This document shows, one piece after another, positions 36,030-46,289 of a stretch of 64,000 nucleotides of DNA. Position 1 is the first letter of the stretch; the number at the start of each line of letters is the position of its first letter. Made by a program: the position numbers and the translations under genes. Source of the DNA: Rhodobacter sp. 24-YEA-8. Lineage in GTDB: Bacteria > Pseudomonadota > Alphaproteobacteria > Rhodobacterales > Rhodobacteraceae. The notes below the pieces were generated by a model. The model was not told the origin of the DNA. It saw only the letters and a list, made by a program, of their open reading frames with translations, and ran no database searches. The stretch lies in assembly GCF_900105075.1 (NCBI RefSeq), contig NZ_FNSK01000001.1:447001-511000 (forward strand), in the 5' to 3' direction.

Positions 36030-38699
36030 TCAGCCGGTCCAACCGAGGCCGGCGGCGATGCAGTTCATGCTTTGCAGGAGCGGCACGGAAAGGGTTTGCC
36101 GTTCGCTTTGGCGCGCATGGCGCAAGAGGTCGATCTGCAGGCGGTTGAGCTGATCAAGGGCGACCCGGTTGCGTTCGAACCCTTCGCGGAACATCGGGAA
36201 CCGCGCGGCAAGAACATCCTGATTGGTGATCTGCAAGACCGCCGCGCAGGTCAGCTGGTATTCCTCGCGGATCATCCCGAAGAGGGTGCGGGCGAGATCT
36301 CGGTCGGTGACAAGGCTGGCATAGCCGGCGGCGACATCCATATCCGCCTGTGCCAGGCTCTTCTCGATCTCGTCAACCACCATGCGAAACAACGGGTTAG
36401 AGGAGAACATCCGCGCCAGGAGCAGCCTGCCGCTTTCGCCGCGCACCGAAAGGAAGGAGGTGATGGCAGATCCGAAACCATACCAGCCGGTCAGCATATG
36501 CCGGTTCTGGGACCAGGCGAAGACCCATGGGATGGCACGCAGATCAGCGAGCGTCTTTGCCCCGTGGCGCCGCGCCGGCCGCGAGCCGAGTTTCAACGCC
36601 GACAATTCGCCGACCGGGCTTGCCTCTTCGAAATAGCGCACGAAATCCGGGCTTTCGACCAGGCGTGACCAGACCGCCTGCGACATGCCGGAAAGGGCGA
36701 CAAGGGCTTCGTCCTGATCTGGATGGACCACCGGTCCCTGCGGGCCGGTGCCGGCGGTATGGGTGAGGACGGCGGCGGTGAGCAACTCCATATTATGGAG
36801 GGCTGTGCCGCGATTGGCGTATTTTGCGGAAACAACCTCACCTTGCTCGGTGAGTTTCAACGCGCCGCCAATGGTGCCGGCGGGTTGCGCCGCAATGGCG
36901 CGTTCTGTCGGCGCGCCACCCCGGCTGGCTGAACCACCACGACCGTGGAAGAAGCTGGGACGGAAACCATGGGCGGCCAGTGTTGCGGTGATGCGCCGCT
37001 GGGCACGGTGCAATTCCCAGGTCGAACAGAGAAAGCCTCCGTCTTTCCCGGAATCGGAATAGCCCAGCATGACCTCGACATGGCCGCGTTTTTCCCGCAA
37101 TCCTGCGCGAAACGCGTTGTTTTTCAACAGCTCTTCCAGGATTTCCGGACCAGCGCGCAGATCGGCGATGGTCTCGAACAGGGGGGCTACGATCAGCGCA
37201 GGCGCGCCGGGGCAGGGGCCAGCGGCATAACGCGCAAGCAGGTGTACCGCCAGAATATCTTCGGCAGAGCGCGCCATTGACACGATAAAGGGACCAAAGG
37301 ACTCCGGGTCATGCCCGCTTTCGCGGGTCAGCCGAAGCAGAGCGAGCAGGTCCTGCGCGACCGGCCCGAGGTCAGAATCCTGCGCCTGGGGCAGTTCGGG
37401 GTCGGCGAGGGCGCGCCGGATTTCCGCAGCACCGGCAGGGGTGCCGCTGCGCGCGCTGATCCCTTGCGCAGCCCAGATCTCATCCAGGACCGCATTGATA
37501 ATGGTCGAATTTTGCCGCAGATCCAGCGCGGCCGTGCGAAAACCGAAAACCTCGGCCCGCCAGCGCACCGGGCGGATCCAGGCCCTTGCGAGATCGCCGG
37601 CACCGATGGCAAGCAGGGCGGTTTCGACGCTGTTCAGATCGCCAACCAGCTCATGCGGGCCACGATAGGCGGTCGCAGTGCCATCGCGGCTTGCGATCAG
37701 GCGGGCGAGGATCGCGCTCAGTGCCTGTCGGAAAATCTCGTTGGGATTTCGTTGATTATGTGGCGTGCCGCTTCTGCTCTGGACGATGACGGCGGCCAGA
37801 GCGGCCATATTGGCCTCGGGAACCGGCACGATGCGACAGGAAATGCTGAGCCGCCGCGCGGCGCGCTCGACCCCTTCGATATGGCAGGCGAGCGCGGCCA
37901 GCCTCCCGGCATCGATCGCGGCCCGCGTCACCTCGGCCGTCACATTGGGATTGCCGTCGCGGTCGCCGCCGATCCAGGTGTTGAACCGCAGACAGGGACG
38001 TTCCGATGCCGCCGATTGCGGCGCGAATTCAGTGCGCGCGTCGATAAAACGTTCATAAAGCTGGGGAACCGCGTCAAAGAGGCTGTTGCGGAAAAATTGC
38101 AGGCCCCAGTTGATCTCATCGGTGAGGCTGGGGCGTTCCAGCCGCAATTCGCCGGTCAGCCATAAAAGACCGATCTCGCAGCGGATCTCTGTATAAAGCG
38201 CTTCGCGTTCCCGCGGGGTCCAGCGTTGCGTCTCAAGCTCGACAAGGCGGCGATAGATGCGGCGGTGAATTTCAAGAATGGTGACCCGTTTCGCCTCGGT
38301 CGGATGCGCGGTCATCGTCGGCACCACCGCGAGCTTTGCGACCGCGGCATCAATTGCGGCAGAATCCAGCCCCTGCTGCGCAAGGCCCGCAAAGGCCGCG
38401 GCGAAAGAGCCGGGAACATTCTCCGCCCCTTCTCGCGCTTCGATCCGGCGGCGCTGCCGCATCGCGTCGTTTTCCTCGGCGATCCGCGACAGCTGAAAGC
38501 GGATGTTAAGCGCCTGGAGATAGGGGATGGCGCGGTCATCGGCGGGGATCGGGTCGGTCGCGCCGGTGGAAAGCCAGGCAGCGACTTCAGGCGCACGCTG
38601 GGTCACCACCTCGGCCAGCAGGTCATGCAACAGGTGGCGCAGCGCGGCGGCATCGCTGTCGGCGGGCAGGCCCGGATCAGGCATTACCCGGTTCATCAT
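36030..38699 (-). CDS. ppc: Phosphoenolpyruvate carboxylase
   Basis: Fixes bicarbonate on PEP to oxaloacetate, the CO2-fixing step of the serine cycle. The 889-residue protein carries TAHPTEAKR (catalytic His), [24 protein letters not shown] and [13 protein letters not shown]. In contrast to the usual ...NTG ending it ends GLGWTG, and the Lys of the aspartate-inhibitor site is Gln784 (SLAQAD). Insensitivity to aspartate is inferred. Its ATG overlaps the hprA stop; a start at 38684 is possible. Confidence 0.94.
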   Translation of the reverse strand: MMNRVMPDPGLPADSDAAALRHLLHDLLAEVVTQRAPEVAAWLSTGATDPIPADDRAIPYLQALNIRFQLSRIAEENDAMRQRRRIEAREGAENVPGSFAAAFAGLAQQGLDSAAIDAAVAKLAVVPTMTAHPTEAKRVTILEIHRRIYRRLVELETQRWTPREREALYTEIRCEIGLLWLTGELRLERPSLTDEINWGLQFFRNSLFDAVPQLYERFIDARTEFAPQSAASERPCLRFNTWIGGDRDGNPNVTAEVTRAAIDAGRLAALACHIEGVERAARRLSISCRIVPVPEANMAALAAVIVQSRSGTPHNQRNPNEIFRQALSAILARLIASRDGTATAYRGPHELVGDLNSVETALLAIGAGDLARAWIRPVRWRAEVFGFRTAALDLRQNSTIINAVLDEIWAAQGISARSGTPAGAAEIRRALADPELPQAQDSDLGPVAQDLLALLRLTRESGHDPESFGPFIVSMARSAEDILAVHLLARYAAGPCPGAPALIVAPLFETIADLRAGPEILEELLKNNAFRAGLREKRGHVEVMLGYSDSGKDGGFLCSTWELHRAQRRITATLAAHGFRPSFFHGRGGSASRGGAPTERAIAAQPAGTIGGALKLTEQGEVVSAKYANRGTALHNMELLTAAVLTHTAGTGPQGPVVHPDQDEALVALSGMSQAVWSRLVESPDFVRYFEEASPVGELSALKLGSRPARRHGAKTLADLRAIPWVFAWSQNRHMLTGWYGFGSAITSFLSVRGESGRLLLARMFSSNPLFRMVVDEIEKSLAQADMDVAAGYASLVTDRDLARTLFGMIREEYQLTCAAVLQITNQDVLAARFPMFREGFERNRVALDQLNRLQIDLLRHARQSERQTLSVPLLQSMNCIAAGLGWTG

Positions 38700-39670
38700 G
38701 CCACCCTGTCGCGAGGGGCGCGGCCCTCAAAGAAATCGACCAGGTTTTCAAAGACGCGGAACCCCATGGCCTCACGGGTTTCGCGGGTCGCCGATCCCAG
38801 ATGCGGCAGCAGCACAAGGTTGTCGCTGTTCAGAAGATCGGCCGGGATCTGTGGTTCGCGTTCAAACACATCAAGCCCGGCGCCACCGATGGTGCCATAC
38901 CAAAGCGCACGGGAAAGCGCATGTTCATCAACCACTTCGCCGCGCGCCGTGTTGATCAGGAACGCACCGGGCCGCATCAGATCGAGGCGCCGCGCATTGA
39001 TCAGATGCCGGTTTGCCGCGCCCCCGGGGCAGTGGAGCGAGACGAAATCGCAGGCCGGCAACAGGTCTTCGATGGTTTCCACCTGCACCGCGTTGTAGCG
39101 GGCAAGCACCTCAGGCGAGATGGGCGAGCGGTTCTGCACCAGGATCTTCATGCCAAATCCGTGATGCGCGCGCTGCGCCATCGCCTGGCCGATGCGGCCA
39201 AAGCCGATGATCCCGAGCGTTGCGCCTGAAACCCGGGTGCCGATCATATGGGTCGGCCGCCAGCCGGTCCATTTGCCGTCCCGGACCTCGCGTTCACCTT
39301 CACCGGCGCGCCGTGCAACCATCAGCATCAGCGTCATGGCGATATCGGCGGTGCATTCGGACAGAACATCGGGCGTATTCGTCACCATGATGCCGCGATC
39401 CTTCGCAGATCCGGTGTCGATATGGGAAAAGCCAACCCCATAATTTGCAAGGATTTTCACCCGCGCCGGGGCCTCGCAAAAGGCCTCGGCGGGGAGTTTG
39501 TCAGTCACTGTCGGAAGAACCGCATCATAGCTGCGAAAGGCGTCCCGGAACTCTGCGAGCCCCAGAGGCCGGTCGGCCCGGTTCAGATCGGTGTCGAAGA
39601 TCTCCGACATTTTCGCCTCGACCGCAGCGGGCCAGCGGCGGGTGACAAGAACCTTTGGTTTTGCAGCCAT
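38696..39670 (-). CDS. hprA: Hydroxypyruvate reductase / D-glycerate dehydrogenase (2-hydroxyacid dehydrogenase family)
   Basis: NAD(P)H-dependent reduction of hydroxypyruvate to D-glycerate in the serine cycle; glyoxylate may also be a substrate. The 324-residue protein has the dinucleotide motif GIIGFGRIGQAMA and the catalytic triad Arg in NTARGEVVDE, Glu in DVFEREP and His in LPHLGSAT. It lies between mtkB (21-base gap) and ppc (4-base overlap), which supports the serine-cycle assignment rather than a generic GyaR. Confidence 0.92.
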   Translation of the reverse strand: MAAKPKVLVTRRWPAAVEAKMSEIFDTDLNRADRPLGLAEFRDAFRSYDAVLPTVTDKLPAEAFCEAPARVKILANYGVGFSHIDTGSAKDRGIMVTNTPDVLSECTADIAMTLMLMVARRAGEGEREVRDGKWTGWRPTHMIGTRVSGATLGIIGFGRIGQAMAQRAHHGFGMKILVQNRSPISPEVLARYNAVQVETIEDLLPACDFVSLHCPGGAANRHLINARRLDLMRPGAFLINTARGEVVDEHALSRALWYGTIGGAGLDVFEREPQIPADLLNSDNLVLLPHLGSATRETREAMGFRVFENLVDFFEGRAPRDRVA

Positions 39671-39691
39671 GATGCGTTCCCCCCTTGCGGT

Positions 39692-40579
39692 TCAGGCGGC
39701 GTTCAGCACGCGGGCGATGGTCTCACCGATAACCGAGGGGTTCTCGGCCACGGTGACGCCTGCGGCGGTTAGGATCTCGACCTTTTCGCTGGCGCTTTCG
39801 CCAAAGGCCGAGATGATCGCGCCGGCATGACCCATGGTGCGGCCCTTCGGTGCGGTGAGGCCGGCGATATAGGCGACCACCGGTTTCGTCATGTTTTCCT
39901 GGATCCAGGCGGCGGCTTCGGCCTCTTGCGGGCCGCCGATTTCACCGATCAGGCAGACGATATGGGTGTCGGGATCTTTCTCGAACTGCTCAAGAATATC
40001 GCGGAAACTGGAGCCGTTGATCGGATCACCGCCGATGCCGACGCTGGTCGAAACCCCGATGCCGCGATCTTTCAGCTGCTGTGCCGCCTCATAGCCGAGC
40101 GTGCCGGAGCGGCCAACGATGCCAACATGACCGGGCAGATAGATATGCCCCGGCATGATGCCGACCAGTGATTTCCCGGGAGAAATGGTGCCGGCGCAGT
40201 TCGGCCCGGTCAGGACCATGCGCTTTTCCTTGGGATAACGCATCATATAGCGCTTCACCCGGATCATGTCCTGGGCCGGGATACCGTCGGTGATGCAGAC
40301 GCAGTAGCGGATGCCGCCATCTGCGGCTTCCATGATGCTGTCAGCGGCGAAGGGCGGGGGAACGAAGACAAGGCTTGCTTCGGCGCCGGTGGCCTCGACC
40401 GCTTGTTTTACCGTGTCAAAAACCGGAACGCCGTGGACGGTTTCGCCGGCCTTGCCGGGCACGACGCCGCCGACGAGGTTGGTGCCGTAATCCAGCATTT
40501 CCTTGGCGTGGAACTGCGCCATGCGGCCGGTGATGCCCTGGATGATGACGGGGGTGTTTCTGTCGAGAAAGATGCTCAT
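39692..40579 (-). CDS. mtkB: Malate thiokinase alpha subunit (succinyl-CoA ligase alpha-like)
   Basis: 295-residue CoA-ligase alpha subunit that with MtkA makes malyl-CoA from malate, CoA and ATP. CoA-binding Rossmann domain ([18 protein letters not shown]), phosphohistidine-type loop (GHAGAI) and [11 protein letters not shown] are visible. Sequence alone cannot exclude succinyl-CoA synthetase (SucD); the position between mtkA and hprA, with mcl nearby, supports malate thiokinase. Its ATG overlaps the mtkA stop by 4 bases. Confidence 0.9.
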   Translation of the reverse strand: MSIFLDRNTPVIIQGITGRMAQFHAKEMLDYGTNLVGGVVPGKAGETVHGVPVFDTVKQAVEATGAEASLVFVPPPFAADSIMEAADGGIRYCVCITDGIPAQDMIRVKRYMMRYPKEKRMVLTGPNCAGTISPGKSLVGIMPGHIYLPGHVGIVGRSGTLGYEAAQQLKDRGIGVSTSVGIGGDPINGSSFRDILEQFEKDPDTHIVCLIGEIGGPQEAEAAAWIQENMTKPVVAYIAGLTAPKGRTMGHAGAIISAFGESASEKVEILTAAGVTVAENPSVIGETIARVLNAA

Positions 40580-41775
40580 TTCACGATCCTCATCCGGGTG
40601 TTCTGGGTTTTGTCGTTTTTCCAGGCCGAAACAGCGCGCTCTGCCGCTTCCATCAGCGAGGTCGCACGGATGATCGGCAGCCCGCTTTTCGCAAGGATCT
40701 TCAGCCCTTCCTCGACATTGGTTCCGGCAAGGCGCACCACGACCGGCACATCGACCGGATTGGCCTGCAAGGCCTGAACCACGCCTTCAGCGACCCAGTC
40801 GCAGCGGTTGATGCCGGCAAAGATGTTCACAAGGATCGCCTGGACGTTTTCATCCGAATTCACGAGACGAAACGCCTTCGCCACCCGCTCGGGCGTCGCA
40901 CCGCCGCCGATATCCAGGAAGTTCGCAGGCTCGCCACCTGCCAGCTTGATCGTATCCATCGTCGCCATAGCAAGCCCGGCGCCGTTCACGATGCAGCCGA
41001 TATTGCCGGAAAGGCCAATGTAAGAGAGGCCACGATCCGCCGCGCGGCTTTCGCGCGGGTCTTCCTGACTTTTGTCGCGCAGCTCGGCAATGGCCGGGTG
41101 GCGGAACAGGGCATTGGTATCAAAGGTCATTTTCGCGTCGAGCGCCAGGATGCGGCGGTCGGCGGTGATCACCAGCGGGTTGATCTCGACCATGGTCGCG
41201 TCAAGCTCGGTGAAGGCGCGGTAGCAGCCTTGCAGCGTGCGGACCATCTGCTGGATCATGTCGGTCGGGATCTTCAGCGCAAACGCGATTTCCCGCGCCT
41301 GGAATTCCTGAAGGCCCACCGCCGGCTCCACCGTCGAGCGAACGATGCTGTCCGGGCGGTTTGCCGAGATCTCTTCGATCTCCATCCCGCCTTCCGAGGA
41401 GGCGACGATCATCACCCGCTGCGACGAGCGGTCAAGCACGAAGCCGAGATAGATCTCGCGCTCGAACGGCACTGCCGCCTCGACATAGATGCGGTAGATG
41501 CCTTTGCCTTCGGCGCCGGTCTGATGCGTGACCAGACGGCGGCCAAACATCTCATTGGTGGCGTCCTGGATCTCATGTTCCGAGGAACAGATCTTGACGC
41601 CGCCGGCCTTGCCACGCCCGCCGGCATGGACCTGGGCCTTCACGATCCAGCGTGAGCCCCCCATTTCCCTTGCGCGATAAGCCGCCTGTTCGGGGCTGTA
41701 TGCCAGCGCCCCATCCGGAATTGCGACACCGAAACGGTGAAGAATCTCTTTCGCCTGATATTCATGAATATCCAT
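40576..41775 (-). CDS. mtkA: Malate thiokinase beta subunit (succinyl-CoA ligase beta-like)
   Basis: 399-residue ATP-grasp subunit of malate-CoA ligase. It begins [17 protein letters not shown], then [16 protein letters not shown] (nucleotide-binding), MVEINPLVI, and [30 protein letters not shown] in the C-terminal CoA-ligase domain. With MtkB it links the ppc-derived malate to Mcl cleavage. It follows sgaA by 93 bases and overlaps mtkB, so the group is likely one transcript. Confidence 0.9.
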   Translation of the reverse strand: MDIHEYQAKEILHRFGVAIPDGALAYSPEQAAYRAREMGGSRWIVKAQVHAGGRGKAGGVKICSSEHEIQDATNEMFGRRLVTHQTGAEGKGIYRIYVEAAVPFEREIYLGFVLDRSSQRVMIVASSEGGMEIEEISANRPDSIVRSTVEPAVGLQEFQAREIAFALKIPTDMIQQMVRTLQGCYRAFTELDATMVEINPLVITADRRILALDAKMTFDTNALFRHPAIAELRDKSQEDPRESRAADRGLSYIGLSGNIGCIVNGAGLAMATMDTIKLAGGEPANFLDIGGGATPERVAKAFRLVNSDENVQAILVNIFAGINRCDWVAEGVVQALQANPVDVPVVVRLAGTNVEEGLKILAKSGLPIIRATSLMEAAERAVSAWKNDKTQNTRMRIVK

Positions 41776-41868
41776 GCGCGGCCCTCCCTGACCGGTTATG
41801 GTTGTGAATTTCCGCGTTTTTCGCGGTTGGTATCTGGCTGCGGGCGATGCCGCAGCCAGGGAAACGGC

Positions 41869-43062
41869 TTATTCCGCCGCCAGCGCCATCGAGCGCGAAT
41901 TGGATTTACGCCAGAATTCCTCGGCCGCCGCGACGCCGGAACCGGCCTCGATCGGGATGCCGACATCGCGCATCGACATCTCGGCGCCGCCAAGTGCCAT
42001 CATCAGCATCAGCTCATTCAGATCGCCGAGATGGCCGATGCGGAAAACCTTGCCGGCCACGACCGACAGCCCGGCGCCCAGCGAGAGACCATAGCGGTCA
42101 TAGGCGCGCGCGATCACCTGGCGGGCGTCATGGCCCTCGGGCACGACGATGGCGCTGACGGTGTCGGAATGCCATTTCGGCTCTTTCGCGCAGAGCGTCA
42201 TGTTCCAGGCCGAGACCGCGCGGCGCACGCCTTCGGCAAGGAACTTATGCCGCGCCCAGATATTCTCGATCCCTTCCGCATTGATGCGGTCGAGCGAGGC
42301 GCGCAAGCCGCGCAGCATGTTCATCGGCGGCGTATAGGGGAAATAACCGGTCGCATTGGTCGCGGTCATGTCCTTGAAGTCAAAATAGCAGCGGCGCAGC
42401 CCGTTGGTTTTCGAGGCTTCCAGCGCTTTCTGGCTGACGCCGATGATTGCCAGGCCCGCCGGCATCATAAAGCCCTTTTGCGAGCCGGCCACGGCCAGGT
42501 CGACCCCCCATTCATCCATGCGGAATTCGAGCGAACCGATGGAAGAGATGCCGTCCACGTAAAGCAAAGCCGGGTGATCGCACTGATCCATCACTTTTCG
42601 AACACCGGCGATATCCGAGGTCACGCCGGTCGCGGTCTCGTTATGGCAGGCGAGGATGGCCTTGATCTCGCGCTTTTTGTCGGCGCTGAGGCGCTCGGCA
42701 AGCTTGTCGAGCGGAACGCCCGTGCCCCATTCGCAGTCGATGGTTTCGACATCGAGACCGAGGCGCTGGCAGAGATCAACCCAGAGCACCGAAAACTGGC
42801 CGAAACGCGGTGCCAGAACCTTGTCGCCGGGCGACAGCGTGTTGGTGATCGAGGCTTCCCAGCCACCGGTGCCGGTTGCCGGGAAAATGAAGACCTGGCC
42901 GGTTTCGGTGTGGAAGACCTTCTTCAGATCCTGGAACAGCGGCAGCACCAGTGCAGGCACATCGGGCGAACGATGATCCTCCATCGGCACATCAATCGCC
43001 TTGCGAATCGCCTCGGGAACATTGGTGGGGCCGGGGACGAAAAGGCCACGGATACCTTGCAT
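41869..43062 (-). CDS. sgaA: Serine-glyoxylate aminotransferase
   Basis: Class V PLP aminotransferase converting serine plus glyoxylate to hydroxypyruvate plus glycine, which closes the serine cycle. The 397-residue protein has FVPGPTNVPEAIRKAI, HRSPDVPAL, YVDGISSIGSLEFRMDEW and the Schiff-base lysine K196 (AGSQKGFMMP). First gene of the minus-strand run sgaA-mtkA-mtkB-hprA-ppc-glyA. GGGAGGA precedes ATG 43062. It is divergent from the LuxR-type regulator. Confidence 0.95.
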   Translation of the reverse strand: MQGIRGLFVPGPTNVPEAIRKAIDVPMEDHRSPDVPALVLPLFQDLKKVFHTETGQVFIFPATGTGGWEASITNTLSPGDKVLAPRFGQFSVLWVDLCQRLGLDVETIDCEWGTGVPLDKLAERLSADKKREIKAILACHNETATGVTSDIAGVRKVMDQCDHPALLYVDGISSIGSLEFRMDEWGVDLAVAGSQKGFMMPAGLAIIGVSQKALEASKTNGLRRCYFDFKDMTATNATGYFPYTPPMNMLRGLRASLDRINAEGIENIWARHKFLAEGVRRAVSAWNMTLCAKEPKWHSDTVSAIVVPEGHDARQVIARAYDRYGLSLGAGLSVVAGKVFRIGHLGDLNELMLMMALGGAEMSMRDVGIPIEAGSGVAAAEEFWRKSNSRSMALAAE

Positions 43063-43241
43063 AACAGTCCTCCCATGGGGCGGCGTCGGGTTATTCCCTT
43101 CACGCCGTGAATAATCGTTGACCTCAGGGAATACTTGTTATGAAAGTTTCACAACGGAACTACCTCCTGCTTTTGGGCTTCCGTTTGGGTGGGAAAAAAC
43201 CTGCCAGAATGTCTTGATATACGGTTGTATGCAGAAAATTT

Positions 43242-43261
43242 ACCTATCCATGCGGGTAGGT
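43242..43261. promoter_or_regulatory. Imperfect palindrome in the sgaA / regulator divergent region
   Basis: ACCTATCC-ATGC-GGGTAGGT is a near-perfect inverted repeat (one mismatched pair per arm) 22 bases before the response-regulator start, inside a 220-base AT-rich divergent region. TGAAA-G-TTTCA (43141-43151) is a second small palindrome nearer sgaA. Both are candidate operators for serine-cycle control or autoregulation. Confidence 0.4.
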
Positions 43262-43282
43262 TTCCTAGCGGAAGGGTTGTAA

Positions 43283-43957
43283 ATGCAAGTGCTTAGCCCG
43301 GCGTCCCGACAGATCTCGCTTGCGCTGGCGGACAGCAATCCGCTGGTTCTGGGTGCGATGTCCGAGATTTTCGACCGTGATCCCCGATTCTCACTGGTCG
43401 CCACCAGTTCAAGCGCCGAAGGGTTTCTTGGTGCGGTGATGCGGGTGCCGGTGGAACTGGGGATTATCGACTGGCGGATCCCCGCGCTTGGTGGCCAGAA
43501 GCTGATCGAGGTGCTGCGTGATCAGCCCAATGCGCCCCGTCTGATCGTCTATGGCGATGATCAGAACGGCGAACTGCCGCGAAAGTCGATGATCGCTGGC
43601 GCGGCCGGCTTTGTCGCGCGCTCCACCTCGGTCGAGAAGCTGGTCGATACCTGTCTCGCGGTCGCGTCGGGCCAGATGGTTTTCCCCTTTCTCGACGTGC
43701 GCGAGCTGCAGACCGATCCGATCCACCAGCTGACGCGGCGCGAAAAATCGCTGCTGGAGGCATTGGCACGCGGGCTGACGAATCGCGACCTGGCGGGCGA
43801 TTTCGGCATCTCGGCCAATACGGTGAAATTTCACTTGTCGAACCTTTACGAGAAGCTCGGCGTCCACAGCCGTGCTCAGGCAATCGCGTGGTTCTACTCG
43901 CATCAGCAGAGCGGCGACGCCGGGGCTGCGCGGCTCGCATTTACGGCGCAGAAATAA
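43283..43957 (+). CDS. Orphan NarL/LuxR-type response regulator
   Basis: 224-residue regulator with a receiver domain (about 10-125) and a LuxR-type HTH (about 148-205: LTRREKSLLEALARGLTNRD, NTVKFHLSNLYEKLGVHSRA). The phospho-acceptor-equivalent Asp63 (IIDWRIP) is present. The N-terminal acidic pair is D17-S18 and the conserved Lys is R113, so phosphorylation may be weak or absent. No histidine kinase is adjacent. Divergent from sgaA and co-directional with mcl-gck, it is the best candidate for local serine-cycle control. Confidence 0.88.
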   Translation: MQVLSPASRQISLALADSNPLVLGAMSEIFDRDPRFSLVATSSSAEGFLGAVMRVPVELGIIDWRIPALGGQKLIEVLRDQPNAPRLIVYGDDQNGELPRKSMIAGAAGFVARSTSVEKLVDTCLAVASGQMVFPFLDVRELQTDPIHQLTRREKSLLEALARGLTNRDLAGDFGISANTVKFHLSNLYEKLGVHSRAQAIAWFYSHQQSGDAGAARLAFTAQK

Positions 43958-44030
43958 TATTTCTTGACAGGAAAGTAATTTTCTTTCTCGCATTGGGTCA
44001 GCACAGATCACATCCTGAGGAGGATCCACA

Positions 44031-45005
44031 ATGAGCTTTCACCCCATCGAACAGGCGCCCGCACGGCTGAACCGCAGCGAATTGGCGGTTCCGGGAAGCC
44101 AGCCGCAACTGTTTGAAAAGGCAGCGCAATCTGACGCGGATGTGGTGTTCCTCGATCTCGAGGATGCGGTGGCCCCCGATGACAAGGCCCAGGCCCGCAA
44201 GAATATCATTAAGGCCCTGAACGAGATGGACTGGGGCAAGAAAACCATGTCGGTGCGAATCAACGGGCTCGATACGCATTATATGTATCGCGATGTTGTC
44301 GATGTGGTGGAGCAGGCGGGCGAGCGGCTCGACCTGATCATGATCCCGAAAGTGGGCACTGCCGCCGATGTCTATGCTGTCGATATGCTGGTGACGCAAA
44401 TCGAGGATGCAAAGGGCTATAAAAAGCGAATCGGCTTTGAACATATCATCGAGACCGCGCTTGGCATGCAGAACGTGACCGAGATCGCGGGCGCATCCAA
44501 ACGCAATGAGAGCCTGCATTTCGGCGTGGCCGATTACGCGGCCTCGACCCGCGCCCGCACCACGATCATCGGCGGCGTGAACCCGGATTATTCGGTGCTG
44601 ACCGACCCGCTGGAAGATGGCACCCGGGCCGTCCATTGGGGCGATATGTGGCATTACGCGCTGGCGCGGATGGTGGTTGCGGCGCGCGCGAACGGGCTGC
44701 GCCCGGTGGATGGGCCGTTTGGCGATTTCTCGGATCCCGATGGCTATCGCGCGGCGGCAAAGCGCGCGGCGGTGCTGGGCTGCGAGGGCAAATGGGCGAT
44801 CCATCCGAGCCAGGTCGCGCTGGCCAATGAGGTCATGAGCCCGTCCGAGGCCGAGGTCACCCGCGCACAACGTATCCTTGAAGCGATGGCGAAAGCGGCG
44901 TCGGAAGGCAAAGGGGCTGTTTCGCTTGACGGGCGGCTGATTGACTATGCGTCGATCCGTCAGGCAGAAGTTCTTGTCGAGAAAGCAAAACAGATCGCAG
45001 GGTAA
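44031..45005 (+). CDS. mcl: Malyl-CoA lyase
   Basis: Cleaves malyl-CoA to acetyl-CoA and glyoxylate, the exit step of the serine cycle. The 324-residue HpcH/HpaI-aldolase/CitE-family protein has ELAVPGSQPQLFEKA, VVFLDLEDAVAPDDK (Mg-binding Asp/Glu), IPKVG, GFEHIIETALGMQNV and GKWAIHPSQVALANEV. Length equals methylotroph MclA. AGGAGG lies 10 bases before the ATG. gck follows after 3 bases, so the two are coupled. Confidence 0.95.
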   Translation: MSFHPIEQAPARLNRSELAVPGSQPQLFEKAAQSDADVVFLDLEDAVAPDDKAQARKNIIKALNEMDWGKKTMSVRINGLDTHYMYRDVVDVVEQAGERLDLIMIPKVGTAADVYAVDMLVTQIEDAKGYKKRIGFEHIIETALGMQNVTEIAGASKRNESLHFGVADYAASTRARTTIIGGVNPDYSVLTDPLEDGTRAVHWGDMWHYALARMVVAARANGLRPVDGPFGDFSDPDGYRAAAKRAAVLGCEGKWAIHPSQVALANEVMSPSEAEVTRAQRILEAMAKAASEGKGAVSLDGRLIDYASIRQAEVLVEKAKQIAG

Positions 45006-45008
45006 GAC

Positions 45009-46286
45009 ATGACCATGGGAGAGGGCGCGGCCCGGGCTGAGATTTCGGGGCTGCGCGAAGAAGCGCGGGCGATGTTCGCGCGTGCGGTTCAGGCGGCGGA
45101 TCCGGCACTGGCGCTCCGGCGCGCGCTGGAGACTGCGCCCTTTCCTCTGGCGCCCGGGCGCCAGATCGTCATCGCCGTCGGTAAGGCGGCGGTGCCGATG
45201 GTGGCCGAAGCGCTGCGGCATCTGTCGCCCGAGGCCGAGGTCATTCTGGTGACGAATTATGAGAATGCCGCGTCCTTGCCCGATGGGTTCGGGCGCGTGC
45301 AGGTTTTTGCCTCGGGTCATCCGGTGCCTGATGAGAATGGGCTGCGCGCCGGTCAGGCCGTGATAGCGGCACTGCAAGGGGCAGGGGCGGATGACCGGGT
45401 GATCGCACTGATTTCGGGCGGTGGCTCGGCGCTGTTGCCCGCGCCGGTCGAGGGCGTCAGCCTTGCGGACAAGGCCGAAGTGAACCGGCTTTTGCTGGCG
45501 GGCGGGCTCGAGATCACCCAGATGAACCTGATCCGGCAGAACCTGTCGCAGCTGAAAGGCGGCGGAATGCTGCGGCTGGCGGCCCCGGCCCCGGTTTCGG
45601 CCTGGATCCTTTCCGATGTGATCGGCGATGATCTGCGCACGATCGCGAGCGGGCCGACGGTGGCCCCGCTCGGCGGACGGGCGGCGGCGGGTGACATCCT
45701 GCGCAAGGCAGGGCTTTGGGATGCCTTGCCCGAGTCAGTCCGGGCGCATCTGAGTGCTGCGGCAGACGAAACACCGCCACCCGCAGCTGCGCTGAACCGG
45801 CTGATCGGGTCGAACCGGCAAAGCCTGGAAGCGATCCGTGACGGCGCAGGCCACCCGGTGGTGATTATTGATCAGCCGCTGGTCGGTGATGTGGGGGCTG
45901 CGGCAGAGACGATCCTCGCGGCGGCGGAACAGGCCGCGCCCGGGGATTGCCTGATCTGGGGTGGCGAGACCACAGTGACGCTGCGTGGAGACGGTAAAGG
46001 CGGTCGAAATCAAGAGCTTGCGCTTCGTGTGGCGCTTGGGGCCACGCGGATCAGCCGGCCCTGGGTCTTTCTGTCAGGCGGCACTGACGGGCGCGACGGG
46101 CCAACCGATGCGGCGGGCGGGCTGGTCGATGCGGGCTCGGCTGCGCGGATGCGCGAAAGCGTCGATCCCGGGCCTTTGCTTGCGAATAATGATTCCAATA
46201 AGGCGCTGGCCGCGTCGGGTGATCTTCTGATCACCGGCGCCAGTGGCACCAATGTGGCCGATGTGCAGATCCTGCTGATCGGCTGA
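45009..46286 (+). CDS. gck: Glycerate 2-kinase (MOFRL family)
   Basis: Phosphorylates D-glycerate to 2-phosphoglycerate, feeding PEP formation in the serine cycle. The 425-residue MOFRL-family protein (GckA/TtuD type) shows VIAVGKAAVPMVAEAL, ISGGGSALLPAPVEGVSL, NLIRQNLSQLKGGGM, the SDVIGDDLRTIASGPT segment and the C-terminal MOFRL domain with FLSGGTDGRDGPTDAAGG. ATG 45009 is 3 bases after mcl; a second ATG at 45015 is possible. Convergent with the truncated haemoglobin. Confidence 0.93.
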   Translation: MTMGEGAARAEISGLREEARAMFARAVQAADPALALRRALETAPFPLAPGRQIVIAVGKAAVPMVAEALRHLSPEAEVILVTNYENAASLPDGFGRVQVFASGHPVPDENGLRAGQAVIAALQGAGADDRVIALISGGGSALLPAPVEGVSLADKAEVNRLLLAGGLEITQMNLIRQNLSQLKGGGMLRLAAPAPVSAWILSDVIGDDLRTIASGPTVAPLGGRAAAGDILRKAGLWDALPESVRAHLSAAADETPPPAAALNRLIGSNRQSLEAIRDGAGHPVVIIDQPLVGDVGAAAETILAAAEQAAPGDCLIWGGETTVTLRGDGKGGRNQELALRVALGATRISRPWVFLSGGTDGRDGPTDAAGGLVDAGSAARMRESVDPGPLLANNDSNKALAASGDLLITGASGTNVADVQILLIG

Positions 46287-46289
46287 GCC

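Noticed and set aside
39692..41775. Assignment of these two genes as succinyl-CoA synthetase sucCD
   Set aside because: The fold is shared, but they sit between sgaA and hprA-ppc with mcl nearby; malate thiokinase is the better call, although enzyme assay would be decisive.
43998..45377. 459-residue minus-strand frame opposite mcl and the gck start
   Set aside because: Antisense shadow with no motif.
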